This document shows, in pieces, positions 26,442 through 34,730 of a DNA stretch of 37,938 bases (positions are counted from its first letter, which is position 1; the number at the start of each line of letters is the position of its first letter). Location of the stretch: NCBI RefSeq assembly GCF_947038635.1, contig NZ_CAMQXC010000010.1:1-37938 (forward strand), written 5' to 3'. A program made the translations under genes and the position numbers. Under the pieces are notes generated by a model. That model made no database searches and was not told where the DNA came from. It was given only the letters and a program-made list of their open reading frames with translations. Source of the DNA: an uncultured Cetobacterium sp. (lineage in GTDB: Bacteria > Fusobacteriota > Fusobacteriia > Fusobacteriales > Fusobacteriaceae).

Positions 26442-26519
26442 TCAAAAATTACTAAGAATATAATAGAATATAGAGTTTTTATTATTTTGTACCCTATTCC
26501 TATCATTTCTAAATAACAT
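26442..26519 (-). CDS. Leader peptide (25 residues) for transcription attenuation
   Basis: A short ORF lies inside the transporter leader, with a perfect SD AAAGGAGG (26527-26534) 7 bases before its ATG. It encodes 25 residues, MLFRNDRNRV then QNNKNS and a hydrophobic end YYILSNF; Arg is at positions 4, 7 and 9, Asn at 5, 8, 12, 13, 15 and 24. Two of the three Arg codons are AGG, unlike the AGA that dominates nearby genes. The codons for Ile-Leu-Ser near its end contain the antiterminator arm, the geometry of classical ribosome-stalling attenuation: stalling at Arg/Asn codons would leave the arm free and allow read-through. Function is inferred from this geometry. It is part of the gene-free stretch 26297-26695. 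Confidence 0.65.
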   Translation of the reverse strand: MLFRNDRNRVQNNKNSIFYYILSNF

Positions 26520-26565
26520 GACCTGACCTCCTTTAAAAAATTCTTAAACTACTAAAGTTTGATTG

Positions 26566-26594
26566 ATTATAAACTATGAAAATAAAATTGTCAA
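26566..26594 (-). promoter_or_regulatory. Consensus promoter of the amino-acid transporter operon
   Basis: Minus strand TTGACA (26589-26594), 17 bases, TATAAT (26566-26571): a perfect sigma-70 match. Start near 26559, giving a leader of about 260 bases. A perfect 10-bp AT-only inverted repeat (26593-26602 with 26607-26616) abuts the -35 and may act as an UP element or operator. Confidence 0.85.
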
Positions 26595-26618
26595 ATATTT
26601 TTTTATAAAAATATTTTT

Positions 26619-26660
26619 CCTAAAAGTGCTTATGAGAAAACACTCACAAGTACCCTTAGG
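26619..26660. repeat. Imperfect 42-base inverted repeat between operons
   Basis: Two 18-base arms (26619-26636 and 26643-26660) pair with three mismatches and one wobble around a 6-base loop. Neither strand has a T-run directly after it, so it is not an obvious terminator. It lies just upstream of the transporter promoter and right after the glycogen operon terminator. Confidence 0.5.
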
Positions 26661-26694
26661 AAAAAAGCTGAGCAGGGGGGAGTGCTCAGCTTTT
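26660..26694 (-). terminator. Terminator of the glycogen operon
   Basis: A stem AAAAGCTGAGCA / TGCTCAGCTTTT (26663-26674 with 26683-26694), loop with a C-run, followed on the minus strand by TTTTTT, 2 bases after the GH13 stop. Confidence 0.88.
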
Positions 26695-26695
26695 C

Positions 26696-28633
26696 TTAGA
26701 CACTTTTACTACTAAATAAAAGGGTCTTTAGTGGGGGGATTTTTATTGGGAAATTAGTAGATGAATCTATTGGAACGATTAGGGGGTCATTCCAACGATA
26801 TATGTCAGTCGCTATATTATTACTAAATTGTCCAAGGAATTCCTTCAAATTAATTTTAAAAATTTTTGATTTATTAGGATTTCTATTTGTAAGAACCCCT
26901 ATAAAGTCTCTCTCGTTGGGAAAGAATCTAATGTAAGCAAATACATCAGGATGTGGTGAAAAAAATTTAATTTCACCTTTTTTTAACACTTTTGAACTAG
27001 ATCTTAGAAAAGAAATTTTTTTATACCAATTTAAAAGATCTTGATCCTCATTTCCCCAAGGATATGTTCTTCGATTATCTGGATCTTTACCACCCTCTAC
27101 TCCTACTTCATCTCCATAATAGATAACAGGAACTCCAGGAAGGGTAAATTGAATTAAACTCAAAGATTTTAGAATTCTAGTTGTAGCAGGCTCTAAATAT
27201 TGAGGTTCAATATTATAATCTTTTACAATATCTTTAACAGAGGTTTTTATTCTTTTTACATCATGACTTCCTAAAAGATTGAAAGATGCAAAATAATTTT
27301 CTTTAGGATAGTTTTCTCTTAGAGAGTTCATATATTTGCAAAGAGTATCACTATCGATAGAACTATTATAGAAGTTTAAAAGATATGTTCTAAGAGGATA
27401 GTTCATAGCTGAATCTAGTTGTTTACCATTGAAATACTCTCTTCTTTGACCATAGCTAACTTTATTACTAGCATCTTCCCAAACTTCTCCAATAATAACT
27501 GATTCAGGGTCGATATTTTTACATTTATACTTTAGGCTTTCAATAAAGAAACTTGGAAGCTCGTCAGCCACATCAAGTCTCCAACCTTTAATACCAGTTT
27601 TCATCCAGTGATTAATAACGCTATTTTCCCCTTCAACAATATATTTAAAAAAGCTAGGTTCTAGTTCATTAACACAAGGTAAATCTTTAATTCCCCACCA
27701 ACAATCGTAGTCATAGGGATAGTTTTGAAATCTATACCATGGATAAAATGGAGAGGATGCAGATGTAGATGCCTCTTTAAAATATATACTATCTTTTCCT
27801 GTATGATTAAAAACTCCATCTAAAATTGTATATATTCCTCTTCTTTTACACTCTTTAACCATCTCTTTAAAATCCCAATATGTACCTAAGACAGGATCAA
27901 TATTATGATAGTTGTTAGTGTCATAACGGTGATTACTAGTTGCTTCAAAAATTGGATTTAAATATAGAGTTCCCACATTTAAGCCTTTAAGATAGTTTAT
28001 TTTTTCAGTAATTCCTTTTAAATTACCACCAAAAAAATCCCAACGAGCTATCTCATTTTTACTATTTTTTATATACATAGGAATATCAGACCATCTTCCA
28101 TATAGAAAACTATTAACTTTTGGGTCGTTAACTTTACCATCCTTATTTCCATTTTTAAACCTATCTGGAAAGATTTGATAGGCGATACTCTCTTTAAACC
28201 AGTTAGGAGTAGGATTGTTTTTGTAGTATAAGGTAATTTGATAGTCAATTGGAAAATTTTCATAGATATCTCCAATACCACCAAGAGCTAGAGAGTTATT
28301 TCCATAGTAAAAAATAGTATTTTCATTTCCAATAGATATTTTAAAGTGATAAAAAATAGTTTTAGCTAAAGATGGAGTTGTAAAATTAAGAGACCAGACA
28401 ATATAGTCATGGTCTCCAATTTTTTTTTCAGCTTCAGGAAGCATTTTAAACTCCAATATTTTTCCATTTTTAATTATTAAGTTAATACCTAAACAGTTAA
28501 TATTTTTTTGAGTTAATATATTAAATTTTATATTTTCTCCACAAGGAGTAGCTCCAAAAGGTGTTTTAAATTGTTCATCTTGAGAATCAAATAAAATAGA
28601 GTCTTTAGGTAACGAGTAAGAAAGACTATTCAC
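26696..28633 (-). CDS. GH13 alpha-glucan hydrolase (neopullulanase/cyclomaltodextrinase-like)
   Basis: This 645-residue alpha-amylase-family enzyme has an N-terminal beta domain (about residues 1-135) and a catalytic barrel from YQIFPDRF. Catalytic residues are the nucleophile Asp in GWRLDVADE, the acid Glu in VIIGEVWED and the Asp in LLGSHDVKRI; DGVFNHTG is the first conserved region. The N-domain and IFPDRF resemble GH13 subfamily 20 (maltogenic amylase, neopullulanase). There is no signal peptide, so it acts in the cytoplasm, probably trimming limit dextrin or maltodextrins left by phosphorylase. It overlaps glgP by 8 bases and is the last gene of the glycogen operon. Confidence 0.9.
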   Translation of the reverse strand: MNSLSYSLPKDSILFDSQDEQFKTPFGATPCGENIKFNILTQKNINCLGINLIIKNGKILEFKMLPEAEKKIGDHDYIVWSLNFTTPSLAKTIFYHFKISIGNENTIFYYGNNSLALGGIGDIYENFPIDYQITLYYKNNPTPNWFKESIAYQIFPDRFKNGNKDGKVNDPKVNSFLYGRWSDIPMYIKNSKNEIARWDFFGGNLKGITEKINYLKGLNVGTLYLNPIFEATSNHRYDTNNYHNIDPVLGTYWDFKEMVKECKRRGIYTILDGVFNHTGKDSIYFKEASTSASSPFYPWYRFQNYPYDYDCWWGIKDLPCVNELEPSFFKYIVEGENSVINHWMKTGIKGWRLDVADELPSFFIESLKYKCKNIDPESVIIGEVWEDASNKVSYGQRREYFNGKQLDSAMNYPLRTYLLNFYNSSIDSDTLCKYMNSLRENYPKENYFASFNLLGSHDVKRIKTSVKDIVKDYNIEPQYLEPATTRILKSLSLIQFTLPGVPVIYYGDEVGVEGGKDPDNRRTYPWGNEDQDLLNWYKKISFLRSSSKVLKKGEIKFFSPHPDVFAYIRFFPNERDFIGVLTNRNPNKSKIFKINLKEFLGQFSNNIATDIYRWNDPLIVPIDSSTNFPIKIPPLKTLLFSSKSV

Positions 28634-31058
28634 CTCTTTTCACCTCCTTAATATGCCATATATCTTCAGCATATTTTCTAATACTGTTGTCAGAAGAGAA
28701 TTTACCAGAGTGGGCGATATTAACTAAGCACATTTGTAACCACCCTCTTCTATTTTCATAAAGAGTATTAATTTTGTTTTGAGCTTCAACATATGCAGAA
28801 AAATCCTTTAGAACAAAATAAGGATCCCCTTCTCCATATATATGATTTAATATATCCTTAAACTCCTCTTTATTTTCAGAAAAAGTTCCATCACTAAGTT
28901 GATTAATAATCTTTTGTAAATCAGGATTAGAGTTTAGTATATCTCTAAAGTTATATGTTCTATTTTTTTCTAAATCCATAACCTCTTGTGAAGTAAGTCC
29001 AAATATAACAATATTATTATCTCCAACTTCATCATAGATTTCAACGTTTGCTCCATCAAGAGTAGCAAGAGTTACAGCACCGTTCATCATAAATTTCATA
29101 TTTCCAGTTCCTGAAGCCTCTTTAGAAGCTGTTGAGATCTGCTCACTTACATCACCTGCTGGAATTATAAGTTCAGCTATAGAAACACCATAGTTTTCAA
29201 GAAATACAACTTTAATTTTATTTCTAATATCAGAATCATTGTTTACAACATTAGCTACAGAATTTATAAGCTTTATAATGTTTTTAGCTAAATAGTAAGA
29301 TGGTGCAGCTTTCGCACCAAAAAAGAATGTTCGTGGAACTATATCAAGCTCTGGATTTTGTTTTAGCTGATTGTATAGATAAATTATATTAAATACATTA
29401 AGCAGCTGCCTTTTATATCCATGAAGCCTTTTAATCTGTACATCAAAAATTGAAAATGGATTTATATCTATATTGTATTTATTTTTAACAAAGGCAACAA
29501 CTTTCTCTTTGTTTTTAAATTTGATTTTATCTAGTGTCTGTAAAACATTATCATCATTTATATATTTTAAAAAGTTAATAAATTTATTTGTGTCATTTAA
29601 GCATTCAGGCCCACTTTTTTCGATAACTAATTTATAAAGTTCAGGATTTGCATTTTTTAACCATCGTCTATGGGTAATACCATTAGTTTTATTGTTAAAT
29701 CTTTCAGGATAAAGAAGATAAAAATCATGAAGTTCTCTATTTTTTAAAATTTCAGTATGGATTTTAGCAACACCATTAATTGAGTGAGAACCTATTATAG
29801 CTAGATTAGCCATACGTACTTCTCCATTATAGATTATTCTCATAGAATCAATTTTACTGTAGTCCTCTTCATATTTTTTGCTAACCTCTTCACAAAATCT
29901 TCTGTCAATCTCTTCGATAATCATAAGAACTCTAGGAACAGTTTTTTTAAACATATCATAAGGCCATTTTTCCATAGCTTCAGCTAATATAGTATGATTA
30001 GTATAAGCTAAAGTTTTAACTGTTATATCCCAAGCGCTATCCCAGTCTAGTCCCTCTTCATCTAAAAGTAACCTCATAAGTTCACCAACAGCTATAGCAG
30101 GGTGAGTATCATTAATATGAACTCCTACAAAATCAGAGAATTTATGGATAGATTCTTTGAGCTTTTTATATCTTTTTAAAATAGTTTGAAGTCCAGCACT
30201 AACAAAAAAATACTCCTGCTTTAGACGTAAAAGCTTTCCTCGCATACTAGAATCATCAGGATATAAAATCTGTGAAATAGCTTCAACAGCAAACTTTTTA
30301 TCAATAAATTTTTGATAATCACCTTTTTGAAGACCATTTAAATCAATCTCTTCTTCAGGGAGTTCAGCACTAAAAAGTCTAAGGGTATTAACAGTTTCCA
30401 TATTAGAACCTAAGATAGGGATATCATAAGGAACAGCGTCAATCTCTTCACAACCAGAGTATACGGGCTCAATTCCATTTGGAGTATTAACTAAATTTAC
30501 AACTCCACCAAATCTAATAGTTACAGTTTTTTCAGGTTTTTTAATCTCCCATAGAAAATCCTCTTTTAACCAGTTATTTAAAAGTTCTTTTTGATAACCG
30601 TTTACAATTTTTTGATTAAAAAGGCCATGTTTAAATCTTATACCACATCCATGACCAGGAAAACCAAGGGATGCAAGTGAATCCATAAAACATGCTGCAA
30701 GTCTTCCAAGACCACCATTTCCAAGAGCAGGATCAGGTTCTAATTCTAAAAGAGTATCTAAATCAATTCCTAAATCTCTAAGCCCATCTTTAACAACATC
30801 TCGAATATTAAGATTTAAAAGATATGAATTCAATAGTCTTCCAAGTAGAAATTCCATAGAGAAATAATATATCTGTTTACATTTTTTCTTAGTGTAGTAG
30901 TTGTTAGTTTCTGCCCAAGATTCAGATATATAATCTCTTATAAGTTTTCCAAGAGCTAAATATTTATGCTCTAGGGAAGCTTCTGTAGTAGTTTGTGCAA
31001 AAGTTAGAGTAAGTCTTTTAACATAATCTTCTTTAAATTGATTTTTAGTTAGATTCAT
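28626..31058 (-). CDS. glgP: Glycogen/maltodextrin phosphorylase
   Basis: The 810-residue GT35 phosphorylase releases glucose 1-phosphate from alpha-1,4-glucan ends. The pyridoxal phosphate site is EASGTGNMKFMMNGA, with the Schiff-base Lys (about residue 654). Other family blocks are DPALGNGGLGRLAACF (about residues 108-123), NDTHPAIAVGELMRLL and THRRWLKNANP. Length is normal for the bacterial enzyme. Its start overlaps the glgA stop by 4 bases, and its end overlaps the GH13 gene, indicating translational coupling along the operon. Confidence 0.96.
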   Translation of the reverse strand: MNLTKNQFKEDYVKRLTLTFAQTTTEASLEHKYLALGKLIRDYISESWAETNNYYTKKKCKQIYYFSMEFLLGRLLNSYLLNLNIRDVVKDGLRDLGIDLDTLLELEPDPALGNGGLGRLAACFMDSLASLGFPGHGCGIRFKHGLFNQKIVNGYQKELLNNWLKEDFLWEIKKPEKTVTIRFGGVVNLVNTPNGIEPVYSGCEEIDAVPYDIPILGSNMETVNTLRLFSAELPEEEIDLNGLQKGDYQKFIDKKFAVEAISQILYPDDSSMRGKLLRLKQEYFFVSAGLQTILKRYKKLKESIHKFSDFVGVHINDTHPAIAVGELMRLLLDEEGLDWDSAWDITVKTLAYTNHTILAEAMEKWPYDMFKKTVPRVLMIIEEIDRRFCEEVSKKYEEDYSKIDSMRIIYNGEVRMANLAIIGSHSINGVAKIHTEILKNRELHDFYLLYPERFNNKTNGITHRRWLKNANPELYKLVIEKSGPECLNDTNKFINFLKYINDDNVLQTLDKIKFKNKEKVVAFVKNKYNIDINPFSIFDVQIKRLHGYKRQLLNVFNIIYLYNQLKQNPELDIVPRTFFFGAKAAPSYYLAKNIIKLINSVANVVNNDSDIRNKIKVVFLENYGVSIAELIIPAGDVSEQISTASKEASGTGNMKFMMNGAVTLATLDGANVEIYDEVGDNNIVIFGLTSQEVMDLEKNRTYNFRDILNSNPDLQKIINQLSDGTFSENKEEFKDILNHIYGEGDPYFVLKDFSAYVEAQNKINTLYENRRGWLQMCLVNIAHSGKFSSDNSIRKYAEDIWHIKEVKRGE

Positions 31059-32497
31059 AAAAGACCTCCGTATAACGATTTATATTTTTTAGCTGACTCT
31101 TTCCAATCAGAGTTATATTTCATACAAGACCTCATAAGAGCGGTCCAAGCTTTTTTATCTTCATAGAAAACTTTAGCAGCATATTCAAGTTTGAAAAGCA
31201 TATCATGAGCATTATAGTTTTGGAAAACAAAACCAGTTCCTCCCAAGGTATCAGGATTAAAGTTAGAAACAGTATCTTTTAAACCTCCAGTCTCTCTAAC
31301 TAAAGGAATAGTACCGTATCTCATAGCAATAAGTTGACCTATACCACATGGTTCGAATAGAGATGGCATTAAAAACAGATCACATGCTCCATATATTTTT
31401 CTAGCTAATTCATCACTAAATGTTATGTTAGCTGAGAGTTTCCCAGGATTAATATATGAATAATAGTTAAACAGATCTTGGTACTGCACATCTCCAGTTC
31501 CTAAAACAACAAATTGAAGGTTAATATTCAAGATATCATCCATAACCCATTTTATAAGATCAAGGCCCTTTTGACTAACTAAACGAGAAACTAATCCTAC
31601 CATTAAAATATTTTCGTCTACAGGAAGTCCCAGTCTTTTTTGTAATTCCACTTTATTTATAGCTTTTTTCTTTAAGTTAGTTAATCCAAAATTAGCGTAA
31701 AGTTCATCATCTTTTCTAGGATCGTATAAAGTGTAATCGATTCCATTTACAATTCCATGAACTTTATCTCCAAGTTCAATAATTAATCCATTTAATTTTT
31801 CCCCATAGAAAGGATATGTAATCTCTTTAGCATAAGTTTCACTAACAGTTGTAACTAAATCAGAGTATATAAGACCACCTTTCATAAAAGATACACCATC
31901 ATAAAATTTAAGTTTATCTTCTGAATAATATGAGGAATCAAGACATAAAAGTTCTCCCAAAATATCTTTAGAAAATACACCTTGATATTTTAGATTATGT
32001 ATTGTGAAAACAGTTTTTGTATTTTTCAAAAGTGGATCCTCTTTGTAAAAAGCTTTTAAAAGTACAGGAATCATACCTGTGTGCCAATCATTACAGTGAA
32101 TGATATCAGGAGAAAAATCAGGTATATGCTTAACAGCTTCTAAAACTCCTCTACAAAAGAAAGAAAAAATCTCTCCATCATCATAATGACCGTAAGGTAT
32201 ATGTCTTTTAAAATAGTATTCATTATCTATGAAATAGAAATCCACACCATCATACTCTAAATGAAATAATCCAGCATATTGATTTCTCCATCCAACAGGT
32301 ACAGTAAAAGAACCTAAAAAATTCATTTTTTCTACAAATTTTTTAGGAATATTTCCGTTTTTTGGAAGTATAACTTTAGCATTAACACCAACTTTTTTTA
32401 ATGCCTTTGGAAGAGCGTGAGATACATCCCCAAGACCTCCAACTTTTAAAAATGGATCAGCTTCTGAAGTGGCAAAAAGCAGATTGATATTTTTCAT
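31055..32497 (-). CDS. glgA: Glycogen synthase (ADP-glucose dependent)
   Basis: This 480-residue GT5 enzyme extends alpha-1,4-glucan from ADP-glucose. Its N-terminal donor-binding loop reads KVGGLGDVSHALPKAL (KxGGL, about residues 17-32). Further blocks are FTIHNLKYQGVF, VGLVSRLVSQKGLDLI and the C-terminal SLFEPCGIGQLIAMRYGT followed by RETGGLKDTV. Length equals typical bacterial GlgA (about 477). GGAGGAAAG precedes the ATG. It lies 21 bases after glgD and overlaps glgP by 4 bases. Confidence 0.97.
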   Translation of the reverse strand: MKNINLLFATSEADPFLKVGGLGDVSHALPKALKKVGVNAKVILPKNGNIPKKFVEKMNFLGSFTVPVGWRNQYAGLFHLEYDGVDFYFIDNEYYFKRHIPYGHYDDGEIFSFFCRGVLEAVKHIPDFSPDIIHCNDWHTGMIPVLLKAFYKEDPLLKNTKTVFTIHNLKYQGVFSKDILGELLCLDSSYYSEDKLKFYDGVSFMKGGLIYSDLVTTVSETYAKEITYPFYGEKLNGLIIELGDKVHGIVNGIDYTLYDPRKDDELYANFGLTNLKKKAINKVELQKRLGLPVDENILMVGLVSRLVSQKGLDLIKWVMDDILNINLQFVVLGTGDVQYQDLFNYYSYINPGKLSANITFSDELARKIYGACDLFLMPSLFEPCGIGQLIAMRYGTIPLVRETGGLKDTVSNFNPDTLGGTGFVFQNYNAHDMLFKLEYAAKVFYEDKKAWTALMRSCMKYNSDWKESAKKYKSLYGGLL

Positions 32498-32518
32498 CTT
32501 CTTTCCTCCTTGTAAAAG

Positions 32519-33610
32519 TTAAAATTTATATTTTTTCTGAATAACAAGAGGATATGAAGGGTTTCCTTCTAACTCTGTTTCTTCTAAAACAACATTTTTA
32601 TCAACAATAATATTCTTTAAATGTGTACCAGCTTTTATAGTACAATTTTGAAGAATAATACAATTTTCTACTCGAGCACCTTTTTCTACATTGACATATC
32701 TTGAAAGTACACTATTAATAACAGTTCCTTCAATAAAACACTCATTAGAAATAATAGAGTTTTTTACAACCTCTTCACTTAAATAGTGAGTAGGAATTGA
32801 ATCTTTAACCTTGCTAAAAATAGGTCTATTTTCATTAAAGAAAATCTCTTTTAAAGTTTTAGAGTTTATTAAATCCATATTAGTTCTAAAGTAGTTCGCT
32901 AGTGAATTTAAACAAGAAAGATACTCTTTATGCTCAAATCCCATGATTTTTAGATTGTTTTTACTTCTATAGATAATATCTTTTAAAGAGATTTGATTAT
33001 GGGGTCTAGACATAACTAAGGCCATTAAAAGAGATCTTTTTATCAAAAATATTTCTAAAGATATATTTTGATTTTTCTTTGGTAAAAAATTAGCACAAGC
33101 TCTTGTTAGATGATTTTTTTCATTAAATTCTAAAATATCACAACCAAGAAAATTTTCTGATGGTTCAGGAATATTTTTATATATAACTGTAACATCAGCT
33201 TCTGAAAGCTCATGAAATTCAATAGCCTTATCTAAGTCTATATTTGCAACCATGTAAGTTGGAGCAATAACAATCATCTCATCTTTAGATTTTAGAAGAT
33301 CGTCAAAGTTTTCAACTAAAAGTTCAGTGTCACTTTCAACATCACCACTGTGAATTGTAAGACCTCCATTTTTTCTATTTAATCCCCAAGATTTAGCTAC
33401 ATCTAAGTGATTTCTAAGAGAACGACAATTTTTACTAGTAAGAACATGAATATTTCTAATTCCAGAATTTTTCATATATGATAAAGGGAAATCAATAGCT
33501 CTATATTTTCCTGCAATAGGAACTGTAGCTATTCCTCTATGGGCCGTTAAAGTTTTTAAAAGATCTCTACTTTCAAAAGATGTGATAACTCCAGTATATT
33601 TTGCTAACAT
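32519..33610 (-). CDS. glgD: GlgD, non-catalytic ADP-glucose pyrophosphorylase subunit
   Basis: The 363-residue protein is a GlgC homologue that has lost the nucleotide loop: where GlgC has [11 protein letters not shown], this has TSFESRDLLKTLT, and GlgC's TADAIFQN is replaced. The sugar-binding KYRAIDFPLSYMKNSG is kept, as is the C-terminal left-handed beta-helix (EGTVINSVLSRYVNVEKGA). In Firmicutes GlgD pairs with GlgC and raises its activity, so a regulatory subunit is the expected role. Its start codon touches the last base of the glgC stop. Confidence 0.93.
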   Translation of the reverse strand: MLAKYTGVITSFESRDLLKTLTAHRGIATVPIAGKYRAIDFPLSYMKNSGIRNIHVLTSKNCRSLRNHLDVAKSWGLNRKNGGLTIHSGDVESDTELLVENFDDLLKSKDEMIVIAPTYMVANIDLDKAIEFHELSEADVTVIYKNIPEPSENFLGCDILEFNEKNHLTRACANFLPKKNQNISLEIFLIKRSLLMALVMSRPHNQISLKDIIYRSKNNLKIMGFEHKEYLSCLNSLANYFRTNMDLINSKTLKEIFFNENRPIFSKVKDSIPTHYLSEEVVKNSIISNECFIEGTVINSVLSRYVNVEKGARVENCIILQNCTIKAGTHLKNIIVDKNVVLEETELEGNPSYPLVIQKKYKF

Positions 33611-34728
33611 TATTCATCCCCCCCACTGATAAATAGAATTTCATCTTTTCTTCCAAAATGCTCATTTTTTTCAACAACAACATTTTCACCTAAAATTATT
33701 CTATTAACAAAACTACCTTCTTTTAAAACTGCTCCAGCTAAAATGACACTGTTATGTACTTTAGCTCCCTCTTCAACAAAAACCTCAGAAGAGATAATAG
33801 AGTTAATAACTTCACCTTTAATAATACATCCCTCTGAAATAATAGAGTTTTTAATAACTGCAGTTTCTTCAAGAAGGTGACCAGGTTTATTTGTAGCTTG
33901 AGAGTATATTCTCCAATTTTTGTCAAAGAGATCAATAGGATTAGAACTATCTAATAAATCCATATTAGCAGCCCAAAGGCTCTCTATAGTTCCTACATCT
34001 TTCCAGTAACCAGCAAAAGGATAAGCCATTAATTTTTGATTCTCTCTTAAAAACTTTGGAATAATATTTTTTCCAAAATCTTTGTCTGAGTACTTATCTT
34101 GTTGATCCTCTTTTAGTGCTTTTTTTAGAGCAGACCAATTGAAAATGTATATCCCCATACTTGCTAAAGTACTCTTAGGTTCTTTAGGTTTTTCTTCAAA
34201 CTCATAGATCTCTCCATTTGTATTTGTATTCATAATTCCAAAACGAGAAGCTTCCTCAAGAGGAACATCAATAACAGCTACAGTTGCTGCAGCTCCTGTT
34301 TCAATATGAAAATCTAACATTTTATCGTAATCCATTTTATAGATATGGTCTCCAGAAAGAATAAGAACATATTCAGGATTATACATATCAATATAGTTTT
34401 CATTTTGAAATATAGCATCGGCAGTCCCCTTATACCAACGATTTTCACTTTCTGTAGAGTATGGAGGTAAAATACTAACTCCAGCTCCTTCAACATCTAA
34501 ATCCCATGGACTTCCAACTCCAATATGTTTATTTAACAGAAATGGCTTGTATTGAACTAAAACTCCAACAGTGTCAATTCCAGAGTTAACACAGTTGCTT
34601 AATGGGAAGTCTATAATTCTGTACTTACCTCCAAAAGGAACAGCAGGTTTTGCAACATCTTTTGTGAGTTTTTTAAGTCTACTTCCTTGACCGCCAGCTA
34701 AAATCATAGCTATCATTTTCTTTTTCAT
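33610..34728 (-). CDS. glgC: Glucose-1-phosphate adenylyltransferase (ADP-glucose pyrophosphorylase)
   Basis: This 372-residue enzyme makes ADP-glucose from ATP and glucose 1-phosphate, the committed step of glycogen synthesis. It has [20 protein letters not shown] at residues 6-25, [19 protein letters not shown], the [15 protein letters not shown] block, [13 protein letters not shown] and FEEKPKEP; the C-terminus is a beta-helix. I use the ATG with GGGGGAA 7 bases ahead, 2 bases beyond the glgB stop; an upstream in-frame ATG would overlap glgB by 46 bases and add 16 non-family residues. Confidence 0.96.
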   Translation of the reverse strand: MKKKMIAMILAGGQGSRLKKLTKDVAKPAVPFGGKYRIIDFPLSNCVNSGIDTVGVLVQYKPFLLNKHIGVGSPWDLDVEGAGVSILPPYSTESENRWYKGTADAIFQNENYIDMYNPEYVLILSGDHIYKMDYDKMLDFHIETGAAATVAVIDVPLEEASRFGIMNTNTNGEIYEFEEKPKEPKSTLASMGIYIFNWSALKKALKEDQQDKYSDKDFGKNIIPKFLRENQKLMAYPFAGYWKDVGTIESLWAANMDLLDSSNPIDLFDKNWRIYSQATNKPGHLLEETAVIKNSIISEGCIIKGEVINSIISSEVFVEEGAKVHNSVILAGAVLKEGSFVNRIILGENVVVEKNEHFGRKDEILFISGGDE

Positions 34729-34730
34729 AG

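Noticed and set aside
26327-26560. T-box leader before the amino-acid transporter
   Set aside because: No T-box sequence (GGTGGNACC) or Stem I AGTA-loop; the short ORF with SD explains the antiterminator better.
33738-34496. Two minus-strand out-of-frame ORFs within glgC
   Set aside because: They lie in another frame of a complete glgC and have no start signals.
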